Source of the DNA: Hyperoodon ampullatus
Taxonomy: Eukaryota; Chordata; Mammalia; Artiodactyla; Ziphiidae
NCBI GenBank assembly: GCA_949752795.1
Contig: OX457057.1
Span: 99,537,513-99,601,512, forward strand
Direction of reading: 5' to 3'
DNA length: 64,000 nt
Part shown: one piece after another, positions 1 to 12,032 of the stretch
Layout: each line of letters opens with the position of its first letter
How positions within the stretch are numbered: position 1 is the first letter of the stretch
Translations under genes and position numbers: made by a program
Notes under the pieces: model-generated
Told to the model about the DNA's origin: nothing
Seen by the model: only the letters and a program-made list of their open reading frames with translations
Database searches by the model: none

Positions 1-2660
1 ATTCTGTTTCCTAGTATTTTGTTGAGGATTTTTGCATCTATATTCATCAGTGATATTGGTCTGTAATTTTCTCTTTTTGTAGTATCTTTGTCTGGTTTTG
101 GTATCAGGGTGATGGTGGCCTCATAGAATGAGTTTGGGAGTGTGCCTTCCTCTGCAATTTTTTGGAAGAGTTTGAGAAGGATGGGTGTTAGCTCTTCTTT
201 AAATGTTTGATACAATTTACCTGTGAAGCCATCTGGTCCTGAGCTTTTGTTTGTTGGAATATTTTAAATCACAGTTTCAATTTCATTACTTGTGATTGGT
301 CTGTTCATATTTTCTATTTTTTCCTGGTTCAGTCTTGGAAGATTATAGCTTTCTAAGAATTTGTCCATTTCTTCCAGGTTGTCCATTTTATTGGCATAGG
401 GTTGCTTGTAGTAGTCCCTTAGGATGCTTTGTATTTCTGTGGTGTCTGTTGTAACTTCTTTTTCACTTCTAATTTTATTGACTTGAGTCCTCTCCCTCTT
501 TTTCTTGATGAGTCTGGCTAATGGTTTATCAATTTTGTTTATCTTCTCAGAGAACCAGATTTTAGTTTTATTGATCTTTGCTATTGTTTTCTTTGCTTCT
601 ATTTCATTTATTTCTGCTCTGAATCTTTATTATTTCTTTCCTTCTGCTAACTTTGGGTTCTGTTTGTTCTTCTTTCTCTAGTTCCTTTAGGTGTAAGGTT
701 AGAAAGGTGTAAGGTAAGATTGTTTATTTGAGACTCTTCTTGTTTCTTGAGGTAGGCTTGTATAGCTATAAACTTCCCTCTTAGAACTGCTTTTGCTGCA
801 TCCCATAGGTTTTGGATCGTCGTGTTTTCATTATCATATGTCTCTAGGTATTTTTTGATTTCCTCTTTGATTTCTTCATTGATCTCTTGGTTATTTAGTA
901 ACGTATTGTTTAGCCTCCATGTGTTTGTGTTTTTTACATTTTTTTCCGTGTAATTGATTTCTAATCTCATAGTGTTGTGGTCAGAAAAGATGCTTGATAT
1001 GATTTCAATTTTCTTAAATTTACTGAAGCTTGATTTTGTGACCCAAGATGTGATCTATCCTGGAGAATGTTCCATGCACACTTGAGAAGAAAGTGTAATC
1101 TGCTGTTTTTGGATGGAATGTCCTATAAATATGAATTAAATCTACCTGGTCTATTGTGTCATTTAAAGCTTCTGTTTCCTTATTAATTTTCTGTTCGAAT
1201 GATCTGTCCATTGGTGTAAGTGAGGTGTTAAAGTCCCCCACTATTATTGTGTTACTGTCAATTTCCTCTTTTATAGCTGTTAGCAGTTGGCTTATGTATT
1301 GAGGTGCTCTATGTTGGGTGCATATATATTTATAATTGTTATAGATTCTTCTTGGATTGATCCCTTGATCATTATGTAGTGTCCTTCCTTGTCTCTTGTA
1401 ACATTCTTTATTTTAAAGCCTATTTTATCTGATAATGAGTGTTGCTACTCCAGCTTTCTTTTGATTTCCACTTGCATGGAATATCTTTTTCCATCCCCTC
1501 ACTTTCAGTCCCTAGGTCTGAAGTGGGTCTCTTGTAGACAGCATATATATGGGTCTTGTTTTTGTATCCATTCAGCAATCTTGTGTCTTATGGCTGGAGC
1601 ATTTAATCCATTCACGTTTAAGGTAATTATCGATATGTATGTTCCTATGACCATTTTCTTAATTGTTTTGGGTTTGTTTTTGTAGGTCCTTTTCTTCTCT
1701 TGTGTTTCCGACTTAGAGAAGTTCCTTTAGCATTTGTTGTAGAGCTGGTTTGGTGGTGCTGAATTCTCTTAGCTTTTGCTTGTCTGTAAAGCTTTTGATT
1801 TCTCCATCGAATCTGAATGAGATCCTTTCCGGGTAGAGTAATCTTGGTTGTAGGTTCTTCCCTTTCATCACTTTAAGTATATCATGCCACTCCCTTCTGG
1901 CTTGTAGAGTTTCTGCTGAGAAATCAGCTGTTAACCTTATGGGAGTTCCCTTGTATGTTATTTGTCATTTTTCCCTTGCTGCTTTCAATAATTCTTCTTT
2001 GTCTTTAATTTTTGCCAATTTGATTACTTTGTGTCTCGGCATGTTTCTCCTTGGGTTTATCCTGTATGGGAGTCACTGTGCTTTCTGGACTTGGTTGGCT
2101 ATTTCCTTTCCCATGTTAGGGAAGTTTTCGACTATAATCTCTTCAAATATTTTCTCTGGTCCTTTCTCTCTCTCTTCTCCTTCTGGGACCCCTATAAAGT
2201 TGTTGCATTAATGTTGTCCCAGAGGCCTCTTAGGCTGTCTTCATTTCTTTTCATTCTTTTTTCTTAATTCTGTTCCACAGCAGTGAATTCCACCATTCTG
2301 TCTTCCAGGCACTTATCCGTTCTTCTGCCTCAGTTATTCTGCTGTTGATTCCTTCTAGTGTAGTTTTCGTTTCAGTTATTGTATTGTTCATCTCTGTTTG
2401 TTGTTCTTTAATTCTTCTAGGTCTTTGTTAAACATTTCTTGCATCTTCTCGATCTTTGTCTCCATTCTTTTTCTGAGGTCTTGGATCATCTTCACTAATA
2501 TTATTCTGAATTCTTTTCTGGAAGGTTGCCTATCTCCACTTCATTTAGTTGTTTTCTGGGGTTTTATCTTGTTCCTTCATCCGGTACATAGCCCTCTGCC
2601 TATTCATCTTGTCTATCTTTCTGTGAATGTGGTTTTTGTTCCACAGGCTTCAGGATTGTA
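1..2660 (-). mobile_element. LINE-1 retrotransposon, degraded, runs off the left edge
   Basis: The minus strand reads as L1. A stretch around 1020-1241 translates to the ORF2p endonuclease region with the recognisable GDFNT and SRIDHILGHK motifs. The stretch at 647-970 continues ORF2 just downstream of the endonuclease. 1-640 is the start of the reverse-transcriptase region, and about 1700-2600 resembles ORF1 read antisense. Frames are broken by stops and indels, so neither ORF is intact. The 3' half of ORF2 and the 3'UTR would lie left of position 1. Seen: motifs and order. Inferred: boundaries, especially the 5' end near 2660. It is a fossil copy with no sign of being active. Confidence 0.93.
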
Positions 2661-3731
2661 GTTCTTCTTGCTTCTGCTGTATTCCCTGTGGTAGATGAAG
2701 CTATCCTGTGCACTTTCTTGTACAAGTCTTTATGTACATGTGCATGCATTTCTGTTTGGGGTGTGTGTGTGTGTATGAATGAAGTGGCCAGACTATACAC
2801 TATATATGTGGTAGCTTTGGTGGAAACTGCTAAGAAATTTTTCCAAGTAGTTGTACCAGTTTACACACCTACTAGCAGTTTACAAGTTCCACATCCTCCC
2901 CAAATTTGGTATTGTCAGTCTTTGTAACTTGAGCCGTTCTGCTGGATGTGTGTTGGTATGTCTGTAGTTTTAGAAGTCATTTCCCCTCAGGTGTGGGTTG
3001 ACTTCTTTCAAATGTTTCTTCTGTACGTCTGTAGGTAGTAGTCGACTTTAAATACCACTTAAGTTTTCATTAAGTGAACTCATTGGAGAGAAATTAGTGG
3101 CCGCATTGAAGCTGCCTATCACGTAAGCAACCAGGCCGTGTGGGACCATTTGTTTTCCTTTAATTATATATTTAAATTCCCTGAACAGTTTCTACTTATG
3201 TTCATCAACTCTATAAACATTACCATAAAAGAATATTTTCATGGAGTGGATTTATGATGTAATTTGATGCTAATTATGGGACTGTTACTAAACTGGGTCT
3301 GCTTAGAGGAAAGTTGGTTGTGCTAAAACTCTTGTAAGTCTCTTGGGTCTGTTTAGTAGATTACATCTTCTAGAGCACCAAATTAACTAATATGTGCTTC
3401 CTTAGAGATATGAATGAATCTCTCTTAGGGGAAACAACTGAGTAATTGTACCCCTTTTTGAAATGAAGTAGAGGGAAAACAGACAGAAAGGAGTAAAGGT
3501 CACAGATTGCCTCTGGTAGTGAGATTTCGGAAAAACAGCTTCTGGCCAAATGCTTGCTTAGGCTTTTAGTGAAATCTTGAGTCAGTAACTATAAATCATC
3601 AGCTCCTTGAAGGTGATTATTGTTAAAGTTGATGGTATTTGTGTTTCTTTAGGTAAGGGTACAAAGGTAGAAAAAATGAGAACTCCAGTTCCTGTTCTGA
3701 AATGTATTTAACTCTTCTATAGTTGTCTGGC
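2661..3731. other. Noncoding; L1-like relic at about 2820-3030, otherwise nothing recognised
   Basis: A block at about 2820-3030 resembles the common older L1 segment with a pattern like TTGTACCAGTTTACA followed by CACATCCTC. Orientation and subfamily are uncertain. A short GT run lies at about 2760-2775. The rest is unique-looking AT-rich DNA with no coding signal. Confidence 0.5.
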
Positions 3732-4073
3732 TTTTTTTTTTTTTTTTTTTTTGGCTGCTTTGGTTCTTTGTTGCTGCGCACGGCTTTCTGTAGTTGCGGC
3801 AAACGGGGGCTACTCTTCGTTGCAGTATGCGGGCTTCTCATTGCAGTGGCTTATCTTGTTGCGGAGCATGGGCTCTAGGCGCATGGGCTTCAGTAGTTGT
3901 GGCACATGGGCTCAGTAGTTGTGGCTTGCAGGCTCTAGAGTGCGGGCTCAGTAGTTGTGGTGCATGGGCTTTGTTGCTTCATGGCATGTGGGATCTTCCT
4001 GGACCAGGGCTCGAACCCGTGCCCCGTGCATTGGCAGGCGGATTCTTAACCGCTGCGCCACCAGGGAAGCCCC
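3732..4073 (-). mobile_element. CHR-type tRNA-derived SINE, long form
   Basis: The element reads on the minus strand. Its tRNA-like head is at the right end (complement of GGGCTTCCCTGGTGGCGCAG near 4054-4073) and its A-tail appears as a T run at 3732-3752. The body contains the repeated CTGAGCCC/GTAGTTGTGG-type units of the older, longer cetartiodactyl CHR SINE. The head contains a degenerate tRNA-like internal promoter and is not a functional tRNA gene. Confidence 0.93.
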
Positions 4074-5185
4074 TGACTGGCTCATTTTTATCATTATCTT
4101 AGCTGACCCTCGTTTAATTTCCAGTTCTCAGAAAATGTCCTTTTAGCTTATGTCTAAAGGAAGAGGTGCCATCTCCTGGCCTATTGGAAAAATTCATTCA
4201 CACACACCCTACAGTGTACTACTATGAGTTTTACCTTAGAGGAGAGAAATCTTGACCTAAATCTAGAAATAAGACTTTCATCCTGGTTGCATAAATTCTT
4301 AGACTCTGATAGGTAATTCAGCTTACAATATATTTAATGTTACCTGAGATCTCTGTGCATATTTTTTTTCTGTGCATATTTGATAATACCAAATAATAGG
4401 TCACTTAGTAATCAGAATACTTTGCAGAGCACTTTCCTGTGATTATAGACTTGAAGTGCCATGTTGATCCCATTTAAGAAGTACTGAGATATGGAATAAA
4501 TTTAAATAGCCACTATAAATGTTTTTAGTAAGAGTACGTGAACCTTAAGGGCAGCTTACCTAGCCTTAGCTGTTAGGTAAAATCATACTGAAACATGTTA
4601 GTGTCTTTCTAATATGTCCTACTTTTGAAAACTGAGGAAAGAAATTCATCTTCAGGAAATTATTCCTTTAACCTAATTCTTTTCTGCTGAGCAGTAAACC
4701 TAACTTTGAGTCTTCTGCCCTTGAAAATGGGCATCAGCTCTTTCTGTATCATTTCTTCTTGTCCTAGCCTGAATTGGAATAGGTAACCCTAATATAAATA
4801 ATCATAAAATGGTTGAATAAAGCATTTCCATTGGGAAGTTGATGCAGGCATGAGTTGTTTCCTTAGTGGAAAAGGAACCTTTAAAAATAAGATGACAGTG
4901 GGGTAGAAATGAAATAATCAGTGTTTTCCTCTTTACAGACAGGACTGCCAGATACATTGTGAAACACTAAGTATAATAAAACTATTTTTTAAACATTTTT
5001 AAAGGGAGTTTAAAATCCCTTGTTACTATATATGTTTAATATAATTTAGCTATCTAATAATGATCAGCCAAGATCATTATTTCTCTCTGTATTATTAGAT
5101 ATCTACTTATTTACTATCATCTTCTGATATCAAGGTTAACCATATATATCAGTATATATATATCTGTATCTATTCAATGTTCTAG
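4074..5185. other. AT-rich noncoding, probable last intron of RAP1A
   Basis: No open reading frame or splice-bounded coding exon was found here on either strand. If the 5186-6175 assignment is right, this stretch and everything left of it belongs to the intron upstream of RAP1A's terminal noncoding exon. It ends with TTCTAG at 5180-5185, a usable splice acceptor with only a weak pyrimidine tract. Confidence 0.4.
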
Positions 5186-6175
5186 ATTACAGGAATGAAG
5201 AACTGTTGCCTAATTGGAAAGTGCCAGCATTCCAGACTTCAAAAAATAAATCTGAAGAGGCTTCTCCTGTTTTATATATTATGTGAAGAATTTAGATCTT
5301 ATATTGGTTTGCACAAGTTCCCTGGAGAAAAGAATTGCTCTGTGTATATCTCTTGGAAAATAAGACAATAGTATTTCTCCTTTGCAATAGCAGTTATAAC
5401 AGATGTGAAAATAAATATACTTGACTCTAATATGATTATACAAAAGAGCATGGATGCATTTCAAATGTTAGATATTGCTACTATAATCAAATGATTTCAT
5501 ATTGACCTTTTTATCATGTTTCCTCCCTGTCAAGCACTAAAAAGTTGAACCATTATACTTTATATCTGTAATGATATAGACTATGAAAATTTCCCCTCAG
5601 ACTCATTGCAGCAGATAACTTTTTTGAGTCATTGACTTCATTTTATATTTAAAAAATTATGAAATATCATTCTGTCATTATATTCTAATTAAAATTGTTT
5701 GTGCATAATGCTTTGGAAAAATGGGTCTTTTATAGAGAAAAAAAAACTGGGATAACTGATTTCTATGGCTTTCAAAGCTAAAATATATAATATACTAAAC
5801 CAACTCTAATATTGCTTCTTGTGTTTTACTGTCAGATTAAATTACAGCTTTTATGGATGATTAAATTTTAGTACATTTTCATTTGGTTTGTGTGTTTTTG
5901 TTATTGTTTATAGATTTAAGGCCTTTATTTTATAATGATCACATTGTTTTAAATGCAGCAGTAGCTCCTTCCTGGCTGGTACCTGCAGAACACTTGGCTT
6001 TAAACCCCTAAGTAAATGGTGATTTCTCTACAAACAGACCTCGCACTTTCTGTTCTATATATATTTATTCCTATTATACAGTAAAATACATCAGACTACA
6101 TACAATAGTTTTGTATATTCTCTCTTGATCTTAAAGATTGTATCTTATTGAATAAAATATCCCACTGTGTATTAT
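5186..6175 (+). other. RAP1A: Putative terminal 3'UTR exon of RAP1A (noncoding)
   Basis: The stretch begins after a TTCTAG acceptor and starts ATTACAGGAATGAAG. It is uninterrupted by young repeats, AU-rich, and ends shortly after an AATAAA at 6151-6156. It resembles the RAP1A mRNA 3'UTR as I remember it. The position also fits: in human, RAP1A lies next to INKA2 and convergent with it, and the distance from here to DDX20 (about 37 kb) is close to the human spacing. RAP1A encodes a Ras-family GTPase; none of its coding exons lie in this window, so only the untranslated tail would be present. Seen: an AU-rich, repeat-free block with acceptor and poly(A) signal. Recalled: UTR resemblance and synteny. 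It could instead be an unrelated conserved noncoding stretch. Confidence 0.6.
6151..6156 (+). terminator. RAP1A: Poly(A) signal AATAAA for the putative RAP1A 3'UTR
   Basis: A canonical hexamer at the end of the AU-rich block, followed about 20 nt later by a T-rich stretch (6174-6182) that could act as the downstream element. Cleavage would fall near 6170-6180. Confidence 0.5.
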
Positions 6176-9100
6176 TTTTTTATATGTAAAAAGATAAGTT
6201 TAATACTGTATCAGGGTTTAACTTTTACTACTTCAAATCTTCCACAGGTTGTAATTTCAAGGGAATCATTTTGCCATTGTTAATTTGTTGAGTATAAGTC
6301 CACCAATGAAATGTTATGTAAATATTTTCAAGTTTGCTTTATAATAGATTGAAGAATCTAAGAGAAGTGGGTAAAAGTGAAAAAGCATATAAAGGATGTG
6401 TCAGTTGCTTTTTCTTCAACTGTATATGGAGTAGTATAGTGGTAGTCATATGGAAAAGATTGCTAATTTAAATTTTTAGCTGGCTATATAGTGGTGCTTT
6501 TCCTTTCCTTCCCAGTTTTTTTTTCTATTTTTTACAAAAAGTGGGGCGTAAGTAGGACATGGACCTAGGGTGATATGACTTATGTACACCACAGAGGTAG
6601 AGCAAAACAGCTTGTTAGCCACTTAAGTGCTAGAGAAGGAAAGAAACAAGCTTAGGAAACCCTGTGCCTTGTCCCTGAATGTTGAGGAGGAAACCAGTCC
6701 TAGAAGGTCTAAATCATTGCTCAGGGATCTAGATGCTGTCTCGTTGCAACTAGGTGTGAAGTAGTGTTCATGCCTTGTTGAGACTTCCTAGGAGTGTGGT
6801 CAGCCCCATCAGTTACTAAATTGAAATTTAAAGATCAGATTTCAAATGTAAGCTCTGACCAACCTGAGAAAATGTTAAAATACTGTAAAAAGCAATTTTG
6901 GAAATTGTATTCTTTTAAGTTTCTAATAAACTTAGTTACCTAATACTTACCTTCTACTGATTCAGTTATACATATGTCTGGGACTGAGGGGCCAAAAATC
7001 TCATAAATGCAATAAATTTTTTTTAAAAAGTGAAGCATAAGGGCCAGTCTGTCCAGGTCAGTGTAGCATATTTTAAGGTCCTCTAAAGTCATTCTGCTTT
7101 GAAACTCACCTCTCAGACATTCCTTTGGACTTAAAATCATAGATAAACATCTCATAAGCGAGCAAACATTTCTAAATATTACCTGTTACATAGATTGTGT
7201 CGTTATTTGCCAGATTAAGTAGGAATTATTTTAAATAAGAATAACTCCCAAGTTACAGTCTGCTTGACAAGTAGCATAACTCGATGTCCTCTGTTTTAGG
7301 ACATGGTAGGAAAAGATGACAGGTACTGGATTTCTTTGTTACATCTTACACAGTCTACTTGGGATAAAGGTAGAACTGAGAAGAAAAATGCCCTTGTGGC
7401 ACACAGTAGTGTGCAGAGCAGGACCAGCTGAATTCAGAGACATGCATTGTTATCTCAAAGAAGTCTGCCATTGCTGAGCAAGGTGGAAAGGTATCCTGTC
7501 AGAAAGTGAGATAGGTGTGCTTTTATATTGTCCCTATGTGAAGTCCTTAGTCTTGGTTCCAGAGGGGAGGGTGCCTGAAAATACGATATATTTTTATAGC
7601 AGAAAAATCAAAAAGTCCTCAAGGATATTATATGAATCTCATATGGTGAATATTCAAGAACTGACACCATATTAGTATTTATGGCTATTTAAAGTATATT
7701 AACTTTGGTTATATGAGTAATATCTAATTTAAAGGAGGCTTGATGTCACAGTCGGTAGTTTGCTTTTTTCCACTAGAATACGAACAACTTTAATGGCTTA
7801 ATAGTGTCCCCAAACAATCTTAGTTTTAGAAACTAAGTTAATACATAATCTATAATTTTACCCTCCACCAGGGGGAGCTTCAGTATCAGTTAACACTTCT
7901 ACCATTGAATTAAAAGTATATATTCAAGCCATCTATTCTATAAATACTGTGTGCCTCACAAAGAGGTGTGAAGGCCTTCCCTCAAGAGTTTGCAATTTAA
8001 TTGGGCAGAGAAAATATAAGAAATTCGTCAAAGATATGAATAGCATTGTAATTCATTGAACTGTGGCCGCAGGGCAAATTCTCTTAGGAATGTTTAGAGA
8101 GAGATGGATATTGGTGTTTTTCTCTTCCCCTACAACTTTGAACTAACCTGTATTTGGCAGCTTGGTTTGCCATCATAGCTGGCTGCCTTTTACTCCTTGG
8201 TGAAACAGTGTGCGTCTTTGGAGTTAGAATGTACTTGGAAAAAGTCAATCCTTGGGAAGATACTGATCTTTATTACCAACTTTATTAAAATAGGTTACTT
8301 GGTCTGAGGCTATTTTTCTCCACATATGAACATTCTGCATTTTCTGGACCTGCCCAATTTCAAATATTTTGCCTCATTATCCTCATAGGTACACATATAT
8401 TTGTCAGTTCATGTATCCGATTTTTGTTTTCAGGACTGAGGGACAGAAAGATACAAAGATTACCTCAGTATTTTCCTTTGTAAGCAATCATAGTAGAACG
8501 TTAGAGGGCGTAAAATACACTCATAAATATGTGTGTAGTGAAACCAAAGTGTGAAGAAATTGTCAGGTATTCGGAGGAGGAAAATAACTTGTAAAATAAC
8601 CTTTTGTTTTGTTTGGGTCTTATACTTATTTAAGGTGCTACTTAAATGTGTGTTAAAATAGCCCCTCTTGACTCAGCTCCAAACTTAAAAGGGCAGAGTG
8701 GTTTGGGTGCTTGTCCAGGATCTGGAAAGAGCCCATCTTGCCGGGAAGGAAATGAATGTGAGCTTTGAGGCAGTCTAGCCACCCAGCTTTTAGCATTTCT
8801 AGTCCCCAAAAATGTAAAAAAAAATGCAAGTTATTCTTGAAAATGTAGCATAGACATTGCATTGAACATGGATTTTTCTTACTATAACTTCATCTTGGGT
8901 TTGTTGAATGTGTTGAATGTGTAGTGCACTTATTTAATGCTATATATCTTGCTTAAATATTCTTGTTGAGAACAGCTGGAGACTTTGAACTGGGTGCCTA
9001 GTTCTGTTTTCTGGGAGGCAACATGGATTCTGTTTTGCAGACATCAACAAGAGCTTTAAAAGTGAATTGGGGATGCAAGTTCTTTGGCTTGTTAAGAAGC

Positions 9101-9360
9101 TTCCTGTGGTTCTGGGCCCAAGGTGTGACATACATTTCCTGCTAATCGCTTCTCTTAAGAAGCATGGGCTTGGCTGTTCGTTTTGAGGAAAAACCTTAAT
9201 AAACCTTCCCATTTTAAGCAGTGATGTGACTCTTATTTTGAGCTGTTGTTTTCAGTGCATTTTTTTAAGCTTAACCAAATGCAAGTTCTTGTGCCTACTT
9301 TTAACCATGTAAAAGTTCTTGTAGGGCTTACAAAGCAGAACAAGGCATGATCCTTATAGG
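6176..9360. other. AT-rich intergenic DNA, no gene seen
   Basis: No coding signal; the open frames present are short and unrelated to known proteins. A CTCF-like core (CCACCAGGGGGAG) occurs at 7866-7878 on the plus strand with one deviation from the usual consensus. No young SINE or LINE insertion was noticed. Confidence 0.5.
7866..7878 (+). promoter_or_regulatory. CTCF-like motif
   Basis: CCACCAGGGGGAG matches the CTCF core except for A where C is usual at the second-last position. It lies in otherwise featureless AT-rich DNA between RAP1A and INKA2. This is a motif match only; occupancy is unknown. Confidence 0.3.
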
Positions 9361-9494
9361 CCTACCAGCAAATATTTATTGTGCCTCTACTGTATGCCAG
9401 GTGCTGATCTGTGTGTTGGGGCTACATCAGGGAATAATACAAACCAAAATCCCTTCATCCCTTCCCTCGTGGAGTTTCTGGCAGGTGACAAAAG

Positions 9495-9495
<1 letters not shown>

Positions 9496-9525
<30 letters not shown>
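9496..9525. repeat. (TG)n microsatellite
   Basis: About fifteen uninterrupted TG units inside the ancient-repeat block. Confidence 0.97.
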
Positions 9526-9526
<1 letters not shown>

Positions 9527-10035
9527 TGAGTACTGTGGAGAAGAGTTAAGCAGTGTAAAGGGGCAGGAGTGCTGGGCGGAAGGAATGTGGTGGTAGTGGG
9601 TTACAGGTTTAGGTTTCACTGAAGTTGCTCATGCATAAATATTGGAAATATGTAGCCCATACACCTGCCTGGGGGAAAGCACAGCCTTCCATGCAGTGGG
9701 AAGGGTCTGCAGATGCCATAAGGTGGACATATGCCTGGTGTGTTGGGGGATCAGCAAGGAGGCCAGTGTGGCTGGAGCAGAGGGATCAAGGAGGAGAGTA
9801 ATAGGAGGTAACAGAGAGGTAGTGGGATGGGGGAGGACACACTTCCTTCCGCATTTACTGAGTGGAATCCACGAAAGAGCTTTTGGCAGAAGATAAAACA
9901 TGGTCTGACTCGGCCTACCATAAGGAATACTATTTGAGAATAGCCTATAGAGGGCCCAGGATGGAAGCAGAGAGGCCAGTTAGGATACTGGATAATCAAG
10001 TAGGAAAGTGGAGCCAACAGGAAATGCTGACACAT

Positions 10036-10056
10036 GGAGAGAGAGAGAGAGAGAGA

Positions 10057-10101
<45 letters not shown>
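10036..10101. repeat. Compound (GA)n(GT)n(GA)n microsatellite
   Basis: A GA run, then a GT run, then another GA run. The central GT tract is sandwiched between purine-rich arms, and the tract is likely to be polymorphic. Confidence 0.97.
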
Positions 10102-10990
10102 TCAAAGATGACTCCAAGGTTTTTGGCTAGTAAGGTAGTGAAGATTATGACAGGAGCGGGTTTGGCAGGGGAAGAGGGAGGGGTCAGGAGTTGGATTCTG
10201 AACATACTAAGTGTGAGAAGTGTGTCACGTTCTAGAGTTGTACGATAGGTGGTTGGATATGAGTCTGGAAGTTAGAGGAAGAGGCCTGGACAGGAGACTT
10301 ACATTTAACATTTAAGAACATGAAGCTGAATAGGATCACTAGGGTCGAGTATAGACAGAAGCGATCCAAGGATTCTGTCATGGGGTTGGGAGATGAAGAA
10401 TTAGCAAAGGAGAACACGGAGGTCACTGGTGACCTTGATGGGCTGTCAGTGGAGTGCAAGGGGACAGTGTCTGGAGTAGGTGTAGGAGAAAATGGAAAGA
10501 AAGATAGTGGAGATGTCAGGCATGGATTACTGTTGAGCTGGTTGAAACTGCCTGTTTGTGTGCTAATAGGAGTGGTCACTGAGGAGGCATGTAAGGGAAG
10601 AAGCTGACCCAGATAGGAGCATGGGCGGGTATAGTGGCAGAAGGCAAGCAGTATGTGGTATAGAAACTGGTAGGTTACAAAGAACTAATAAAAGGTACCA
10701 TAAAGAAGTTTTAAGCAAAGTAGCATGAGACAGAAGAGACAGATGCTTTCTGTTCTGGGAGATCTGAAATGCTTCCAGAGAGGGGAGTTGAACCAGGCTT
10801 TAAAGGGCGGAATTTTCAACAGGTGTTACAGGCAGATTGCAGGCAAAAGCAAGTGCAGAAAACAGGAACCAGGAATGATCTAGTTTCAGTTGATGTTAAT
10901 GTGGAGAGAAGAGACTGGAGCCGTATCATGACAGGCCTTGAAACAAGAAGTCAGCAACTAGTAGGTTGCGCTAAGCAAATAACAAGCGCA

Positions 10991-11778
10991 TAGCATCATC
11001 TGGGTGAGACTTGGAGAGGACAGGGATGAGGGTATTTCAGAAGTGAAGAGGATTGGCAATTACGAGGTTATAAGGCCTTCTCCGCACGGATTCTAGTGGT
11101 CTTCCCAGGCTTCGTATCGCACTTCATTTTCCCTCTTTCTCTAATGACGATGACCTCTGAGGCTTATAGTTGTGATCATTCCCAAACAAAAGCTCCGTTT
11201 AGAAGGGAACCAGCATTAACACTTTGGCACTCAAAGATGTTAGGGAGGATTGAAGAGAAAAGTCTTTTTTTTGCTCTGTATTCCTCTGCTTCACTTGATA
11301 TAATTCTCCCCTCAGACCCTCTGGTACCTACAGGATGGGTAATTAGTTCCCACCTTCACACCCTCCCAAGTTTTCCTTTCTTTACTGTTACTTCACAGCA
11401 GGAGACAGCAGCCCCTCTGGCCCTTCAGACCCTTCCTCTCCCTGGGGATCTACCATTTTGATTAAGAAGGCTCTTTTCCTTAATCCACTCCTATTGGGTA
11501 GGTGCCAGCTTTCCCACCAAGACCCCATCATTCAGGCCTTCCCTCGCGGGTGAAAGCAAAGCCACAAGCCACACTTCTGTAGCCCCCGTCTCCCTTGCCC
11601 TTTGCATCACTAGTATCTCTCTAGTTGGGTGGGTTGGGAAGTTTGAAGGAGCCACCGGCGTTAAGGGATGCTAAGCATGCAGTCTTCCCATTATGGAGAG
11701 TAGGACTTGGAATTGTGGGACTAGGCACTGGGCCCTGCCTGCCTTCCCTGGGAGGGGATACATTTAATGGAGAAGTTT
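10991..11778. other. Noncoding, nothing recognised
   Basis: Base composition starts to rise in GC here. Open frames on both strands overlap without a homologue or splice-site support. Confidence 0.5.
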
Positions 11779-11787
11779 AAAGAAGAT

Positions 11788-12023
11788 GGGCTTCCCTGGT
11801 GGCGCAGTGGTTGAGAGTCCGCCTGCCGATGCAGGGGACACGGGTTCGTGCCCCGGTCCGGGAAGATCCCACATGCCGCGGAGCGGCTGGGCCCGTGAGC
11901 CATGGCCGCTGAGCCTGCGCGTCCGGAGCCTGTGCTCCGCAGTGGGAGAGGCCACAACAGTGAGAGGCCCGCGTACTACAAAAAAAAATAATAATAGTAA
12001 ATAAAAATAAAAAAATAAAATAA
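11788..12023 (+). mobile_element. CHR-2-like SINE, young, with target-site duplication
   Basis: The element starts GGGCTTCCCTGGTGGCGCAG and runs through a tRNA-like head and a body with GCCGCTGAGCCTGCGCG. It ends in an A-rich AATAATAATA/AAATAAAA tail. A 9-bp direct repeat AAAGAAGAT flanks it at 11779-11787 and 12024-12032, which fixes the insertion boundaries. Its near-consensus sequence indicates a recent insertion. Confidence 0.96.
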
Positions 12024-12032
12024 AAAGAAGAT

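Larger units (their letters stand above)
9361..10990. repeat. Ancient interspersed-repeat relics, family not assigned
   Basis: The block opens with a generic old-repeat sentence (AATATTTATTGTGCCTCTAC, then a GGTGCTGATC-like segment). It continues with patchy text also seen in many mammalian loci: GATGACTCCAAGGTTTTTGG near 10108, a GTTGGATATGAGTCTGG segment near 10252, and GGTCACTGGTGACCTTGATG near 10421. The same kind of text recurs at 41.9-42.4 kb. I cannot assign the family with certainty (L2, MER and DNA-element relics are all possible). It is interrupted by two microsatellites. Confidence 0.55.

Noticed and set aside
10036..10101. Compound microsatellite as a coding or structured RNA
   Set aside because: Simple GA/GT repeat; frames through it are artefacts of the repeat.
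11788..11860. tRNA-like gene at the SINE heads (also 46350, 49533 and others)
   Set aside because: These are the tRNA-derived promoter regions of SINEs, degenerate and followed by SINE bodies and A-tails, not functional tRNA genes.
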